Origin: Candidatus Omnitrophota bacterium
Lineage (GTDB): Bacteria; Hinthialibacterota; Hinthialibacteria; Hinthialibacterales; JAKPRU01
Direction: 5' to 3'
DNA length: 34,703 bases
Assembly: GCA_029570205.1 (NCBI GenBank)
Contig: JAKQSI010000032.1
Coordinates: forward strand, 76,585-111,287
Position 1 is the first letter of the stretch. Each line of letters starts with the position of its first letter. Positions 1 through 8,381 of this stretch are shown here, one piece after another. The notes below the pieces were generated by a model. That model was not told where the DNA came from and made no database searches. It worked only from the letters and a program-made list of their open reading frames with translations. The position numbers and the translations under genes were made by a program.

Positions 1-341
1 GCATCCAGCATCGCGTGCATTTCATCGACGCTGTTCGCAATGGGTTTTTCAATGACAACATGTTTTCCCGCACGCGCCGCCCTGATCGTGTTGTCGGCAT
101 GAAGGCGCTGGGGAGTACACACCGACACGATGTCCACACCCGGATGGCGCAATGCCTCATCCAGGTCTGTGTACATGCCGATGTCTTTCAGGCCCGCTTC
201 CGCTGCACGCTTTTTGACACTTTCCATTGTGCGGCTGCAGATCGCCGCTACATGCGTGTGTGGATTGTGTTGGAATGCTTTGATATGCTCGCCGGAGACC
301 CATCCGGCCCCGTGGATCAGAACACCCAGCTGTTTCTGCAT
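1..341 (-). CDS. Gfo/Idh/MocA-family oxidoreductase, N-terminal part (cut by window edge)
   Basis: The minus strand reads 113 codons from an ATG at 341 and runs off the window start, so only the NAD(P)-binding Rossmann half is visible. The product begins MQKQLGVLIHGAGWVSGEH, a variant of the family's glycine-rich nucleotide loop. It continues through a VDIVSVCTPQRLHADN segment and then GKHVVIEKPIA, whose EKP is the family's conserved cofactor/substrate-site motif. A purine-rich AAGGGAG sits about seven bases before the ATG. There is no Tat signal, so this copy should be cytoplasmic, unlike the second family member at 20784. Members oxidise or reduce sugars, inositols or related polyols; the substrate cannot be told from this fragment. 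Confidence 0.9.
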   Translation of the reverse strand, partial: MQKQLGVLIHGAGWVSGEHIKAFQHNPHTHVAAICSRTMESVKKRAAEAGLKDIGMYTDLDEALRHPGVDIVSVCTPQRLHADNTIRAARAGKHVVIEKPIANSVDEMHAMLD

Positions 342-398
342 GATAATCTCCCTTACTGGAATGGCTTTTGCGGCGGCCGCCTGGCCGCTCCATGCGCA

Positions 399-426
399 AT
401 CCTATCACAGCAGAGTCTCGGGTCCA
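399..426 (-). promoter_or_regulatory. Candidate promoter with extended -10 for the Gfo/Idh gene
   Basis: On the minus strand a TGGACC -35-like hexamer (421-426), a 16-base gap and TGA-TAGGAT (extended -10; hexamer at 399-404) lie upstream of the ATG at 341, giving a leader of about 50 bases. This is a match to the sigma-70 consensus only. The rest of 342-615 holds no gene I can support apart from the open frame after the dksA-like stop, described in the findings. Confidence 0.3.
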
Positions 427-615
427 GAAGACCATGCACCGGACAGAGAGCATACCTCTATCGTTCTCTTCAGAGACGACGCTCGGAGACGATGTGGTCC
501 AGATAGTCCCTTATTCCCAATCCCCTCGATCTCTGTCCGGCTCGCTGGGGTAATCCTCGTCGCGGTCGTCGGAATCCGAGGGATGGCGTGAATCGGAGTA
601 GGCGGTTTCGCGTAC

Positions 616-966
616 CTATTCATACCCCAATCGCTCTTGTTTCCCCTGGCATTTCACGCAAAAGCGGGCGGTAGGCATGGCGATCAACCTCGCTTGGGGT
701 ATGGGTTTGTTGCACTCATTACAGATACCGTATGTGCCGGACTCGATTTGCCGGAGCGCATCTTCGAGCGCCAGAAGCCGCTCGCGGTCGTGCTCTGCAA
801 GCCCCAGCAGCATCTCCCGCTGGCTGTAATCCGCGCTCCGGTCGGCCAGATCCCCATGGGTGTTGAGCTCCGGGACCCGGTGGTCCCGGCCAATATCCTG
901 CAAAAGCAGATTTCGTTCATACATCAGTTTCTCTTTGAGTTCTTCCAAACGTTTATCCATTGTCAT
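616..966 (-). CDS. DksA/TraR-family zinc-finger regulator
   Basis: A 116-residue protein with an N-terminal helical part (MDKRLEELKEKLMYERNLL) and a C-terminal four-cysteine zinc finger, CNEC at about residues 82-85 and CVKC at about 102-105. The GTYGIC lead-in and the PIPQARL spacer are typical of the DksA/TraR C4 family. Such proteins bind the RNA polymerase secondary channel and tune transcription, often together with ppGpp, although many short members have no proven role. The residues before the finger include the acidic DLADRSADY stretch. The gene has its own promoter and diverges from prfA. Oddly, the TAG stop at 616-618 is followed in the same frame by 34 more sense codons rich in Asp, Glu, Arg and Ser before TAA at 511-513. 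Confidence 0.9.
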   Translation of the reverse strand: MTMDKRLEELKEKLMYERNLLLQDIGRDHRVPELNTHGDLADRSADYSQREMLLGLAEHDRERLLALEDALRQIESGTYGICNECNKPIPQARLIAMPTARFCVKCQGKQERLGYE

Positions 967-1051
967 ATACCCCCGACTGACTTTCTGAGATGAGACGCTA
1001 CTTCCACGTCATCCAAACCGGACCGACCTTGTCCGGTAATTGGAGTGACGT

Positions 1052-1080
1052 ACCATACCCAAGTCGATTTTTGCTGTCAA
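1052..1080 (-). promoter_or_regulatory. Sigma-70-type promoter for the dksA-like gene
   Basis: The minus strand carries a perfect TTGACA -35 (1075-1080), a 17-base spacer and TATGGT as -10 (1052-1057), about 85 bases before the dksA-like start. It is one of the best consensus matches in the window. Confidence 0.6.
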
Positions 1081-1113
1081 GTACGAATTTTTCTACAGGC
1101 GTGAGGTGCGGTC

Positions 1114-2196
1114 ATGATAGACCCCGTCATGCTCTCCCGGCTGGAACGGTTGGAACAGGATTTCGCCGAACTGGAAAAAACGATGGTCCAGCCGGAGACT
1201 CTTCGCGATCCGAAAAAAATGCAGGAATGCAACCGTCGGCATTCCGAAATGGCTCCCGTTGTCGCCGATTTCCAGGAATATCAGCGCAATCAAAAGGAAA
1301 TTTTGGAGTTGCGCGAGGCCCTGGAGGAAGGGGACCCGGATTTGACCTCCCTGGTGCGTGACGAGCTGCCCAGGGCACAGAAACAACAACGACTCCTGCT
1401 GGAACGCTTGAAGAACCATCTCTTGCCGGTGGATGAAAAGGACGCCCGCAACGCCATTATGGAAATTCGCGCCGGCACCGGAGGCGAAGAGGCCGGGCTG
1501 TTTGTCTCCGATTTGTTCCGAATGTATTTTCGCCTTGCAGAACGAAAGGGCTGGAAATGTGAAATCCTGTCCTCCAGCCCCACCGACCTCCGTGGTTTCA
1601 AAGAGATTATCTTCTCCGTGGAGGGCAAGGGGGCTTACGGTGCGCTGAAATACGAAGGCGGCATTCATCGCGTTCAGCGTATCCCGGAAACAGAGGCCGC
1701 CGGCAGGATTCACACCTCCGCCGCAACCGTGGCCGTTTTCCCCGAGGCAGAAGAGGTCGAGGTAGAGATCAAACCGGAGGAAATCCGGCTGGACGTGTTT
1801 CGATCCTCCGGCCCCGGCGGACAGAGCGTCAATACGACCGATTCCGCGGTACGATTGACTCATATTCCGACAGGCATTGTGGTGATCTGCCAGGATGAAA
1901 AATCCCAGCACAAAAACCGGGCAAAGGCCATGCGCGTTCTGCGCAGCCGGGTCCTGGAACGCGAAGCCCGGCAGCGGGAAGCTGTCGAGCGCGATCAACG
2001 ACGGTCCATGGTGAAAAGCGGAGATCGAAGCGAAAAAATCCGCACGTACAATTTCCCCCAGAACCGTGTCACCGATCACCGGATCGGCCTCTCCATTCAC
2101 CGGCTGGAAAGCATCATGGACGGGGACCTCGATCCGATCCTGGAAGCGCTTGCGACCCGCGATCGACTCGACAAACTCTCCGCAAAGGACAGATAA
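1114..2196 (+). CDS. prfA: Peptide chain release factor 1
   Basis: The 360-residue product has the usual RF1 length and carries the universal GGQ loop (SGPGGQSVNTTDSAVR), which triggers peptidyl-tRNA hydrolysis in the ribosome. The RF1-type codon-recognition tripeptide appears as PET in RIPETEAAGRIHTS, and CQDEKSQHKNRAKA follows the GGQ domain as in other RF1 proteins. RF1 reads UAA and UAG. A GAGGTG Shine-Dalgarno lies about seven bases before the ATG. prmC, whose product methylates the GGQ glutamine, follows 111 bases downstream on the same strand, the classic prfA-prmC pairing. TAG also ends several other genes here, so RF1 appears fully used. Confidence 0.98.
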   Translation: MIDPVMLSRLERLEQDFAELEKTMVQPETLRDPKKMQECNRRHSEMAPVVADFQEYQRNQKEILELREALEEGDPDLTSLVRDELPRAQKQQRLLLERLKNHLLPVDEKDARNAIMEIRAGTGGEEAGLFVSDLFRMYFRLAERKGWKCEILSSSPTDLRGFKEIIFSVEGKGAYGALKYEGGIHRVQRIPETEAAGRIHTSAATVAVFPEAEEVEVEIKPEEIRLDVFRSSGPGGQSVNTTDSAVRLTHIPTGIVVICQDEKSQHKNRAKAMRVLRSRVLEREARQREAVERDQRRSMVKSGDRSEKIRTYNFPQNRVTDHRIGLSIHRLESIMDGDLDPILEALATRDRLDKLSAKDR

Positions 2197-2307
2197 ACCC
2201 ATTTCCAACGGAGGTTGAAAAGAAAACCACTTCGTGGGATAAAATGGGAGCGTCTCCGGAGGGCATCATTTGATCGGGAGTCTGACAGCAAAAGGAGCTG
2301 CATCACG

Positions 2308-3168
2308 ATGAACGTTCAAGAAGCATTGGAATCGGCGATCAATCTTTTCCAACAGAAAAAAGTTGAATCGCCGGAACTCTCGGCGGAATTGCTTGCCGCC
2401 CATGTCACCGGTCTCTCGCGCACACGGATCCTCGGGGACCCCTCCCGCCCCCTGTCCAAAGAGGAAACCCGCGATTTCAACGCTCTCGTGGCGCGACGAG
2501 CCAAGTGCGAACCGATCGCCTATCTCACAGGACAAGTCGAGTTCTATTCGCATACGTTCAAAATCATCAAAGGCGTTTTCATTCCCCGACCGGAAACGGA
2601 GATTCTCGTCGAAAAAGCCCTCGAAGATGCCACCCGATTCCAATGCCCCAAAATCCTCGATGTGGGAACGGGAACCGGTTGCATCCTGATCGCCATGGCC
2701 CACAACCTCGATGATGGGGAGTTTCACGGAACGGATATTTCCAACACGGCCATTCAATGCGCACAGGCAAATGTGCGAGATCACAATTTAATGAATTACG
2801 TCACGCTGCATGAGGGGAATATGTTTCAGGCATTGAGGGGATCTCTCATCAACAATTTCGATGTGATTGTCTCCAACCCCCCCTATATCAAAAGCTCGGA
2901 CATCCCCAGCCTTCCACCGGATGTGAGAAATTACGAGCCCACTGCCTGCCTGGACGGCGGACGGGAAGGACTGAACTTCTACCGCACTTTTCTGGACAAT
3001 GTCGCGCCGCTCCTGTCGCCGGAAGGGGCAATCTGCCTGGAGATCGATCCCAGTTTGAAAGACCCTCTGTTCGATCTCATCAGGCGAAAACGGGTTTTCT
3101 CTCAACCGGAGGTGACCAAAGACCTTGCCGGTCGTGACCGTGTTCTCCGTTTCGGGTTCAATCGATAA
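2308..3168 (+). CDS. prmC: Release factor glutamine N5-methyltransferase (HemK/PrmC)
   Basis: The 286-residue product methylates the GGQ glutamine of RF1 and RF2 using S-adenosylmethionine. It shows the family order: an N-terminal helical release-factor-binding domain; then FIPRPETEILVE; the SAM-binding glycine motif LDVGTGTGCI; and the catalytic SNPPYI motif. I place the start at the ATG at 2308 because AAAGGAG (2291-2297) lies ten bases before it and the protein then begins MNVQEALE, as homologues do. The reading frame is open further upstream to 2215, but that stretch has no homology-like content. It sits directly after prfA and very likely shares its transcript. Confidence 0.96.
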   Translation: MNVQEALESAINLFQQKKVESPELSAELLAAHVTGLSRTRILGDPSRPLSKEETRDFNALVARRAKCEPIAYLTGQVEFYSHTFKIIKGVFIPRPETEILVEKALEDATRFQCPKILDVGTGTGCILIAMAHNLDDGEFHGTDISNTAIQCAQANVRDHNLMNYVTLHEGNMFQALRGSLINNFDVIVSNPPYIKSSDIPSLPPDVRNYEPTACLDGGREGLNFYRTFLDNVAPLLSPEGAICLEIDPSLKDPLFDLIRRKRVFSQPEVTKDLAGRDRVLRFGFNR

Positions 3169-3218
3169 ACCCTGTCACCCAAGATAGGAAAACACAAATA
3201 GTCGGTTGATTCCACTGG

Positions 3219-3290
3219 GCAGAATTCCCTCACGCCACCCCTTTCCCGGGGGGAGAAAGAGAAGAGGCTCTCCCGGAGAAAGAGGATATT
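3219..3290. repeat. Palindromic REP-like element
   Basis: In the 174-base gap between prmC and the VKOR-DsbA gene lies a C-rich/G-rich stretch, CCCTCACGCCACCC followed by CTTTCCCGGGGGGAGAAAG. It resembles the element read on the opposite strand at about 13741-13775 (CCACCCTACACCCTCCCC). I see no gene in this gap. It may be an interspersed repeat or a terminator-like structure for the convergent genes; no clean T tract follows. Confidence 0.4.
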
Positions 3291-3342
3291 GATGAGGCGG
3301 CTTTGTCCATAAAACGTTACATGGAACCGGTCGGCGACATTT

Positions 3343-4671
3343 TTACGGAACGCTGAAATCCACCGTCGCAGGTGTCACGGCGTCTGTCGCCGGGAGAACA
3401 CGGCTTGTTGCCGGAAGAGAAATGATCGCCGCGTGAGTTTCCATTTCTCGCAGAGCCTCCGGAGGCATCTCATCAAGGGAACGAATCAGGGACCAGAACA
3501 TCGGTTGCAGTTCATTCCCCACTAACGGACGTCCATCCAGTAAAGTCCCCGGCGTTCCCGGAATGCCCAGTCTTTGGCCCAGCTCAATGTCCGCCGCAAC
3601 CCGTTTGCGCACTTCATCCGATAGAAGGTCCTTTTCAAATCGTTCCAGGTCCAGATCCAATTCCTGTGCGAATTGCATAAAACTGCCTGGATGCAGGTCC
3701 CGCTGATTCGTGAACACCAGGTCGGCGTACTCCCAGAATTTCCCCTGCCGGTGAGCCGCTTCCGAGGCATACGCGGCCGTACACGAGAGAGGATGATAGC
3801 TCGCAACCGGGCCGGGATTGCAGTCGTTCCCCACCGGAAAATGCTTGAAAGCAACTCTGAACGTATCGGTGGCAAACACGGTGAACGCCTCGGAGACAGC
3901 CTGATGAAACCGGGCGCAGGGACCGCACTGGAAATCCTCGAACACAATCAGCGTGTGACGGGCATTCGCCGACCCACGCACCGGGGTCTGTTCATCAACA
4001 GGAACTTGGACAATCGGCTGACTCGCGAACAGGCAAAGATTGAACGTCCGATTCAACAGCGTCCTCTGATGCGCCCGTTGGAGTATCACCAGCTTACCGT
4101 TTGTCCGATACTGCTCAATCGAAAGAAACTCCAGCGCAGCCAGGATCAAACAGAGCAGGATCAACATGCCCGCCAGTGCGCCTTCCCGCAGGCCGGGCGA
4201 TGTTTGGCGAGCGGAGGGCAGAAGCGCGATGTAACAAAGCAGAGCCAGCACACTGCACGCCTGCAATCCCACACAAAACACGCAAGTGGATGGCATCGGG
4301 GTGAAAAAGAGAATGTAAGCGAAATAAGCGCTGATTCCCAACGCCGCCAGGTCTACCAGCAACCCCAATCGCACATACCATCGCCACAGATTCCCCCGCT
4401 GATACCACGTAATCACTCCGCAAAATAACATGCACGAATACACCACCAGGGAATACGTGCTGTTGGGAATACCGAAGGTTGTTGAATATCGTGTCAGCAG
4501 AACCGGATCGCAGTCATATTCCGCTGAAAAGGAACACAGACTCTTCCCCGGCGCATCTTCCTGGTTCGTGAGCTGCGCATAGCGGATCGAAAGATAGAGA
4601 GAAAGCAGCACCGCCGCCGTCAGCACGACGATCAAAACGGCAAACGCGTTTTCTCCGACTCGTTTCGCCAT
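3343..4671 (-). CDS. VKOR-DsbA fusion: membrane disulfide-forming system
   Basis: The 442-residue protein joins two halves of a disulfide-bond pathway. Residues about 10-185 form a multi-helix vitamin K epoxide reductase domain with loop cysteines C46 and C54 and the quinone-side CVFC active site at 130-133. Residues about 235-400 form a DsbA/thioredoxin-like domain with CGPC at 249-252 and a cis-proline loop (T373-P374). In known VKOR fusions, the thioredoxin domain oxidises exported proteins and passes electrons through VKOR to quinone, so one polypeptide replaces DsbA plus DsbB. The start lies two bases after the stop of the secreted DUF1080 gene, so the two are probably co-transcribed. 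The last 40 residues are low-complexity, rich in Ala, Thr and Pro. Confidence 0.93.
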   Translation of the reverse strand: MAKRVGENAFAVLIVVLTAAVLLSLYLSIRYAQLTNQEDAPGKSLCSFSAEYDCDPVLLTRYSTTFGIPNSTYSLVVYSCMLFCGVITWYQRGNLWRWYVRLGLLVDLAALGISAYFAYILFFTPMPSTCVFCVGLQACSVLALLCYIALLPSARQTSPGLREGALAGMLILLCLILAALEFLSIEQYRTNGKLVILQRAHQRTLLNRTFNLCLFASQPIVQVPVDEQTPVRGSANARHTLIVFEDFQCGPCARFHQAVSEAFTVFATDTFRVAFKHFPVGNDCNPGPVASYHPLSCTAAYASEAAHRQGKFWEYADLVFTNQRDLHPGSFMQFAQELDLDLERFEKDLLSDEVRKRVAADIELGQRLGIPGTPGTLLDGRPLVGNELQPMFWSLIRSLDEMPPEALREMETHAAIISLPATSRVLPATDAVTPATVDFSVP

Positions 4672-4673
4672 AA

Positions 4674-5900
4674 TCAGTCCAGCGCGGGTGTGATAACAAC
4701 CTTACGGAACCAGACCCGTCCATGATCGCCCTGAAACATGATCGGTCCCGGCATCCATTCAAAGCTGTCAAGCGCCCCGCCCGTAATTCCGTCCAGGCGC
4801 TGATTGTCGATAATTGTTTCCCCATTCAGAACCACGGTCACCCACCGCCCGATCAATGTAATGTCGAAAGTCTGCCATTCGCCTGCCGGTTTACTGGCGT
4901 TTTTCGCCGGGGCGATTCGGCTGTATACCGCGCCGTTGCCGTGCGATTCGCTGCCCTTGCCGTAATCTTCCAGCAGTTGCACCTCATAGCGGCCCCGAAG
5001 ATAGATTCCGCTGTTGCTTCCCGGATCCATCTTGAATTCAACATGAAGCTTGAAATCGTTGAATTCTTCCTTCGTGCGCAAGTCGATATCCGGCGGCGAA
5101 TTCACCATCAGGCCGTCCTGGACCTCCCATTTGGGCCTCACGGCGAGATCGCGAGGAACCCAGTTGCTCAGGTCTTTTCCGTTGAACAGATCCACCGGCG
5201 CGCCCCAGATCCGCTGTCGTTGCGCTGTCGCCGTCAATTCCGGCGCATCGCCGATCTGCGCTTTGCCTTCCGCGCGATCGCCCCGAACCTCCAGATTCAG
5301 CTTCAATTCCTGCCCATGCCCCTCCACGCGCAGCGGATCGAAAGTGAGAATGAGACGATTCCCCTCGAGATTCGCTGTCTTAACCTGCGCCACAACACCA
5401 TGCACGCTCATCAGGCCGAGAATCATCTCGCCTTTCTGTATGAGTGTGAGTTCGTGGATCCTCTTTGAATCGCCCTGCTGAATGGAAACATCCCAGGTCC
5501 CCGATACATCCGTGGCCGCCTCCAGAGCCGGACGTCCCCAGAAACAGGCAGGTTCCTGACGCGGTCGCTCAACCGTTCCGATCAATCGCCCATACCGTAA
5601 CGACGCCTTGTAAACCACATCACAGGTTTTGTTATTGCTGCTTTCCGTCATCGTGACCTGAATCTCATCTCCGGAGATTGTCACCGACTTCGCCGGGTTA
5701 ACGCTTCCCCACCGCCAGAGGAGGTTGGCAGACAGTTGACCGCCATCCCGATTCACCTCCAGCCAGCACGCCCGGAATGTGGTACTCGGATCATCCAGCG
5801 TGATTGCCCATCGTCCGAGAAAATCTTCTTCGGCGCCGAATGTACCCTGTGCCAGGAATCCGATGATTGACAGTACGATAATCGACTTGAGTCTCAGCAT
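4674..5900 (-). CDS. Secreted DUF1080 (3-keto-disaccharide hydrolase-like) protein
   Basis: The 408-residue product starts with a signal peptide (hydrophobic core SIIVLSIIGFLAQG, probable cleavage after AQGTFGA). The C-terminal half, about residues 235-405, is a DUF1080 domain: FNGKDLSNW, then GSNSGIYLRGRYEVQLLE, then GEWQTFDITLIG and a final VWFRKVVI. The domain has a laminarinase-like jelly-roll fold, and some members hydrolyse 3-keto-glycosides made by Gfo/Idh-type oxidases. The N-terminal half (about 25-230) appears to be two repeated beta-rich segments starting FLGRWAITL and VSGTWDVSI, of unknown function. The GAGGG before the ATG fits a ribosome site. The substrate is unknown. Confidence 0.88.
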   Translation of the reverse strand: MLRLKSIIVLSIIGFLAQGTFGAEEDFLGRWAITLDDPSTTFRACWLEVNRDGGQLSANLLWRWGSVNPAKSVTISGDEIQVTMTESSNNKTCDVVYKASLRYGRLIGTVERPRQEPACFWGRPALEAATDVSGTWDVSIQQGDSKRIHELTLIQKGEMILGLMSVHGVVAQVKTANLEGNRLILTFDPLRVEGHGQELKLNLEVRGDRAEGKAQIGDAPELTATAQRQRIWGAPVDLFNGKDLSNWVPRDLAVRPKWEVQDGLMVNSPPDIDLRTKEEFNDFKLHVEFKMDPGSNSGIYLRGRYEVQLLEDYGKGSESHGNGAVYSRIAPAKNASKPAGEWQTFDITLIGRWVTVVLNGETIIDNQRLDGITGGALDSFEWMPGPIMFQGDHGRVWFRKVVITPALD

Positions 5901-5998
5901 GGTTTTCGCCCTCGTCTTGTGGAATTCGCCTCCGGCAACCGACGCCGGACCGCACTGAAAGTTACCAGACTCTTAAACGACTCTCCAGCGGTGTTCCA

Positions 5999-6634
5999 TC
6001 AGGAATAATGTTCATGTCGTCGGGAAGAGGTGATCGATTGGAGAAATTGTCCTGCTATCTCCAGCGAGGTTTCGGAGATACTCAGCTGTTTGACTTTGAT
6101 CAGATCGGCATATTGCTCATAGTACGCCAGGAGCGCCTTGTCTCCCCCCTGATCGTTGAAATCATAAATATGCTCAAAATAGACCTCTACAATCCCCGCG
6201 CTGATCAGGGTTTTGAAGCAGTGGACACAAGGCGAAAGCGTACAGTAAAGCGTGGAACCGTTGATGCTGATACCGTATCGGGCGGCGTGGGCGACCGCAT
6301 TCATTTCGGCGTGAATAGCGCGGGAAAGGTCGCGCGGCTCGATTCCGGGGATCTGGTTTTGCGGTTGACGCCAGAAACATTCCTGCCGATCCGTACAGTG
6401 CCAGGCTCCCGGCGGAGCGCCGTTGTATCCGGTGGCGAGGATTCGTTTGTCCCGGGCGATAACCGCTCCGACCGGACGCGAATAGCACGTTGAGCGGGTC
6501 GCACACAGCTTCGCCATAAGCATAAAATATTCATTCCAGCTCGGCCGTGTCCGCGACAGCGCCTCGGACAGGTCCGAATGACAATTAAAATCATCCTCCG
6601 ACTGTGAACCAGATTTACTCCTATTCGGACACAT
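5999..6634 (-). CDS. Deoxycytidylate (dCMP) deaminase family protein
   Basis: The cytidine/deoxycytidylate deaminase fold is clear. RPSWNEYFM and ATRSTCYSRPVGAVI come first, then the zinc/catalytic HAEMNA (about residues 108-113) and PCVHC (about 135-139). The enzyme converts dCMP to dUMP for thymidylate synthesis. The frame is open upstream to a GTG at 6691, but that part overlaps a convincing small lipoprotein gene. I therefore use the ATG at 6634, which overlaps that gene's end by 14 bases and suggests translational coupling. The conserved domain starts only near RPSWNEYF, so about 25 residues ahead of it have no obvious family counterpart and the true start could be further downstream. 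Confidence 0.9.
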   Translation of the reverse strand: MCPNRSKSGSQSEDDFNCHSDLSEALSRTRPSWNEYFMLMAKLCATRSTCYSRPVGAVIARDKRILATGYNGAPPGAWHCTDRQECFWRQPQNQIPGIEPRDLSRAIHAEMNAVAHAARYGISINGSTLYCTLSPCVHCFKTLISAGIVEVYFEHIYDFNDQGGDKALLAYYEQYADLIKVKQLSISETSLEIAGQFLQSITSSRRHEHYS

Positions 6635-6758
6635 TCTCAATGCCCCGTCCCAGTGACTGAACATCCTGCCCCAATCCACGCGCCGTCGCACATCCTGTCA
6701 CCGCCAGAAGCGCCCCGGCGATCACAAGAATCACTGCAAACACGCCGATCCGTCTCAT
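6621..6758 (-). CDS. Entericidin-like small lipoprotein
   Basis: A 45-residue protein: two arginines, a hydrophobic signal segment (VFAVILVIAGALLAV), a lipobox-like VTGC with the lipid-bearing cysteine at residue 23, then CATARGLGQDVQSLG and a short polar tail ending VSE. This matches the entericidin A/B pattern (lipobox followed by T-x-R-G-x-G-x-D). These are tiny membrane lipoproteins; in E. coli they form a toxin/antidote pair, but most homologues are uncharacterised. A GGAGG lies about eight bases before the ATG. The stop is a TAG. Its 3' end overlaps the dCMP deaminase start. Confidence 0.8.
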   Translation of the reverse strand: MRRIGVFAVILVIAGALLAVTGCATARGLGQDVQSLGRGIENVSE

Positions 6759-6800
6759 TCTCTGCCTCCGTGGTCCTGTATTAAGAATCGCCCTGATATC

Positions 6801-8381
6801 TTAGTCACCTTTCGACCCATTTTCGAGGGACGAAACACGTTCGAACACCATGGTGTAGGTCAGGTTCGGGGTCACGGCATCCCAGCGCCAGGTCCAAAAC
6901 TCCGGCAGCGGCCGATACTGTTTCAGGAATTCGGGATGGTCATACAAGGCTGTCTCGCCTTCCCAGTAATCCCGCCCGTATCTCCCATCGGACGGACGGC
7001 GAGAGGTATTGAGAATCACAAAGCGCGGGGCGCACGAAAGAACATAATCAGGATCATATTTTTTATGCAATCCGCCGGGTAACCGCGAAATAGGCCGGTT
7101 GCACAATCCGGTCATATCCAGCGCCGGGCGATCCGCATAGAACGGCAAGGCTCCCGCGTGGTTGACCGCGATCAAGTCCCCCGGTTCGGAACGCGCGCGA
7201 AGCCACAGCCCCAGGGATTCCATGGCCCGTGTCAACTCTCCTTCAAGACACCCCGACATCGGCAGCCGCCTCCCCGTGAGAATATGCCCAAGATCTTTCC
7301 CCGATACCCCAACCGCCTGGTGAACCGCCAAAAAACCGATCAGCAGCGCCAGCCCACGGATGCGACTATCCCCACTGCGAGCGACACCCAAAATCCCCGA
7401 TATCGCCGGAACCATCAATATGCACAGAAAAACCGTCGCCGGGATCATCCGTCGGAAATGCCACATCCAGTCCCCGTCCATGTACAGAGCCGCTCCGGCC
7501 CCGACAATCATCAGCCAGAACAGGTAAAAACATTTCCCCGGATCCCCCGGCGGAAACAACAACAGCAGGGAAAGAACCGCCAGACACGGCAAGTACTTGA
7601 TGAAATAATTCGATAGATATTGCACCCCGGCGCGAAATCGTTCATCGCCGCCGATTTTCGCATAATACGGACACGGAAAAACATCCCCGAAATAGACCAT
7701 CCTCCAGGTGTGATATACCGCAAAAAGAATGAAAAACACGAGATACGAACGCCGGGAATATCTTCGAAGGTAACCGATGTCATACACAATAGTTGCGAGA
7801 TAAAAAACAATCCCCTCCGGGCGCGTAATCGCAACGAGGAAAAACAGAACGGCAGAGATCGGCTTACGGTCATTTGTGCGAATTTCGGCGAAATATCGCC
7901 GGACAGAGGCAAGAATCAGCAATGCGTAAAACGCCGTTTCCATGCCGGACCCCATCCAGAAAAGAAAGTCCCGATTGAAAGCCAACAGGAGCGGGGCAAT
8001 CCAGAGATACGGCGAGACTTTCGGTTTGTCCAACTCATGCGCCAGATAATAGGAAAGGATCAGAATCCCGACCCCCGACAGGATTCCAAGGACCTTTGCT
8101 GTGAAAACGATATTCAAACCAAGGCTGTACGCCAGGGAGAGAATTATCACCCAGAGAAAATTGGAGTAACTCTCCAGTCTCTCGCCCGGATTCCAGACCA
8201 GGCCGTGGCCTTCGGCAAGATTCCGGGCATATCGAAATGAAATGAACGAATCATCCGTTGCGTAATCGAAATAGGCATGACCTGCCAAAAGCAGAAGAAC
8301 CACGGAGGCAACGAGGCCGATGAGGTTGCCGTATCCGCGACGGAACTTCGGAGAATTAGAACGGCTCGGTTCTTCGCTCAA
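6801..8381 (-). CDS. Polytopic membrane glycosyltransferase (GT-C type)
   Basis: The 526-residue protein has about ten hydrophobic segments. Just after the first it carries the motif DDSFISFRYARNLAEGHG (from about residue 43), followed by WNPGERLESYSNFLW. This acidic-pair loop is typical of GT-C enzymes related to the AftB/mannosyltransferase group, which move sugars from polyprenyl-phosphate donors to acceptors outside the membrane. The C-terminal third looks extracytoplasmic. The acceptor is not evident. Its ATG overlaps the stop of the upstream SUMF1-fold gene (8378-8381), which points to translational coupling. Confidence 0.82.
   Translation of the reverse strand: MSEEPSRSNSPKFRRGYGNLIGLVASVVLLLLAGHAYFDYATDDSFISFRYARNLAEGHGLVWNPGERLESYSNFLWVIILSLAYSLGLNIVFTAKVLGILSGVGILILSYYLAHELDKPKVSPYLWIAPLLLAFNRDFLFWMGSGMETAFYALLILASVRRYFAEIRTNDRKPISAVLFFLVAITRPEGIVFYLATIVYDIGYLRRYSRRSYLVFFILFAVYHTWRMVYFGDVFPCPYYAKIGGDERFRAGVQYLSNYFIKYLPCLAVLSLLLLFPPGDPGKCFYLFWLMIVGAGAALYMDGDWMWHFRRMIPATVFLCILMVPAISGILGVARSGDSRIRGLALLIGFLAVHQAVGVSGKDLGHILTGRRLPMSGCLEGELTRAMESLGLWLRARSEPGDLIAVNHAGALPFYADRPALDMTGLCNRPISRLPGGLHKKYDPDYVLSCAPRFVILNTSRRPSDGRYGRDYWEGETALYDHPEFLKQYRPLPEFWTWRWDAVTPNLTYTMVFERVSSLENGSKGD

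Noticed and set aside
616-966. Genome-wide amber recoding
   Set aside because: TAG ends several intact genes here, including the GH51, the membrane protein at 9276, the PHP gene and the entericidin-like gene, and RF1 is present.
1093-2208. Long minus-strand open frame opposite prfA
   Set aside because: It is a mirror of the strongly conserved release factor; the translation shows no domain pattern.
5931-5949. Terminator between the dCMP deaminase and DUF1080 genes
   Set aside because: TCCGGC/GCCGGA can form a six-pair stem, but neither side has a T tract.
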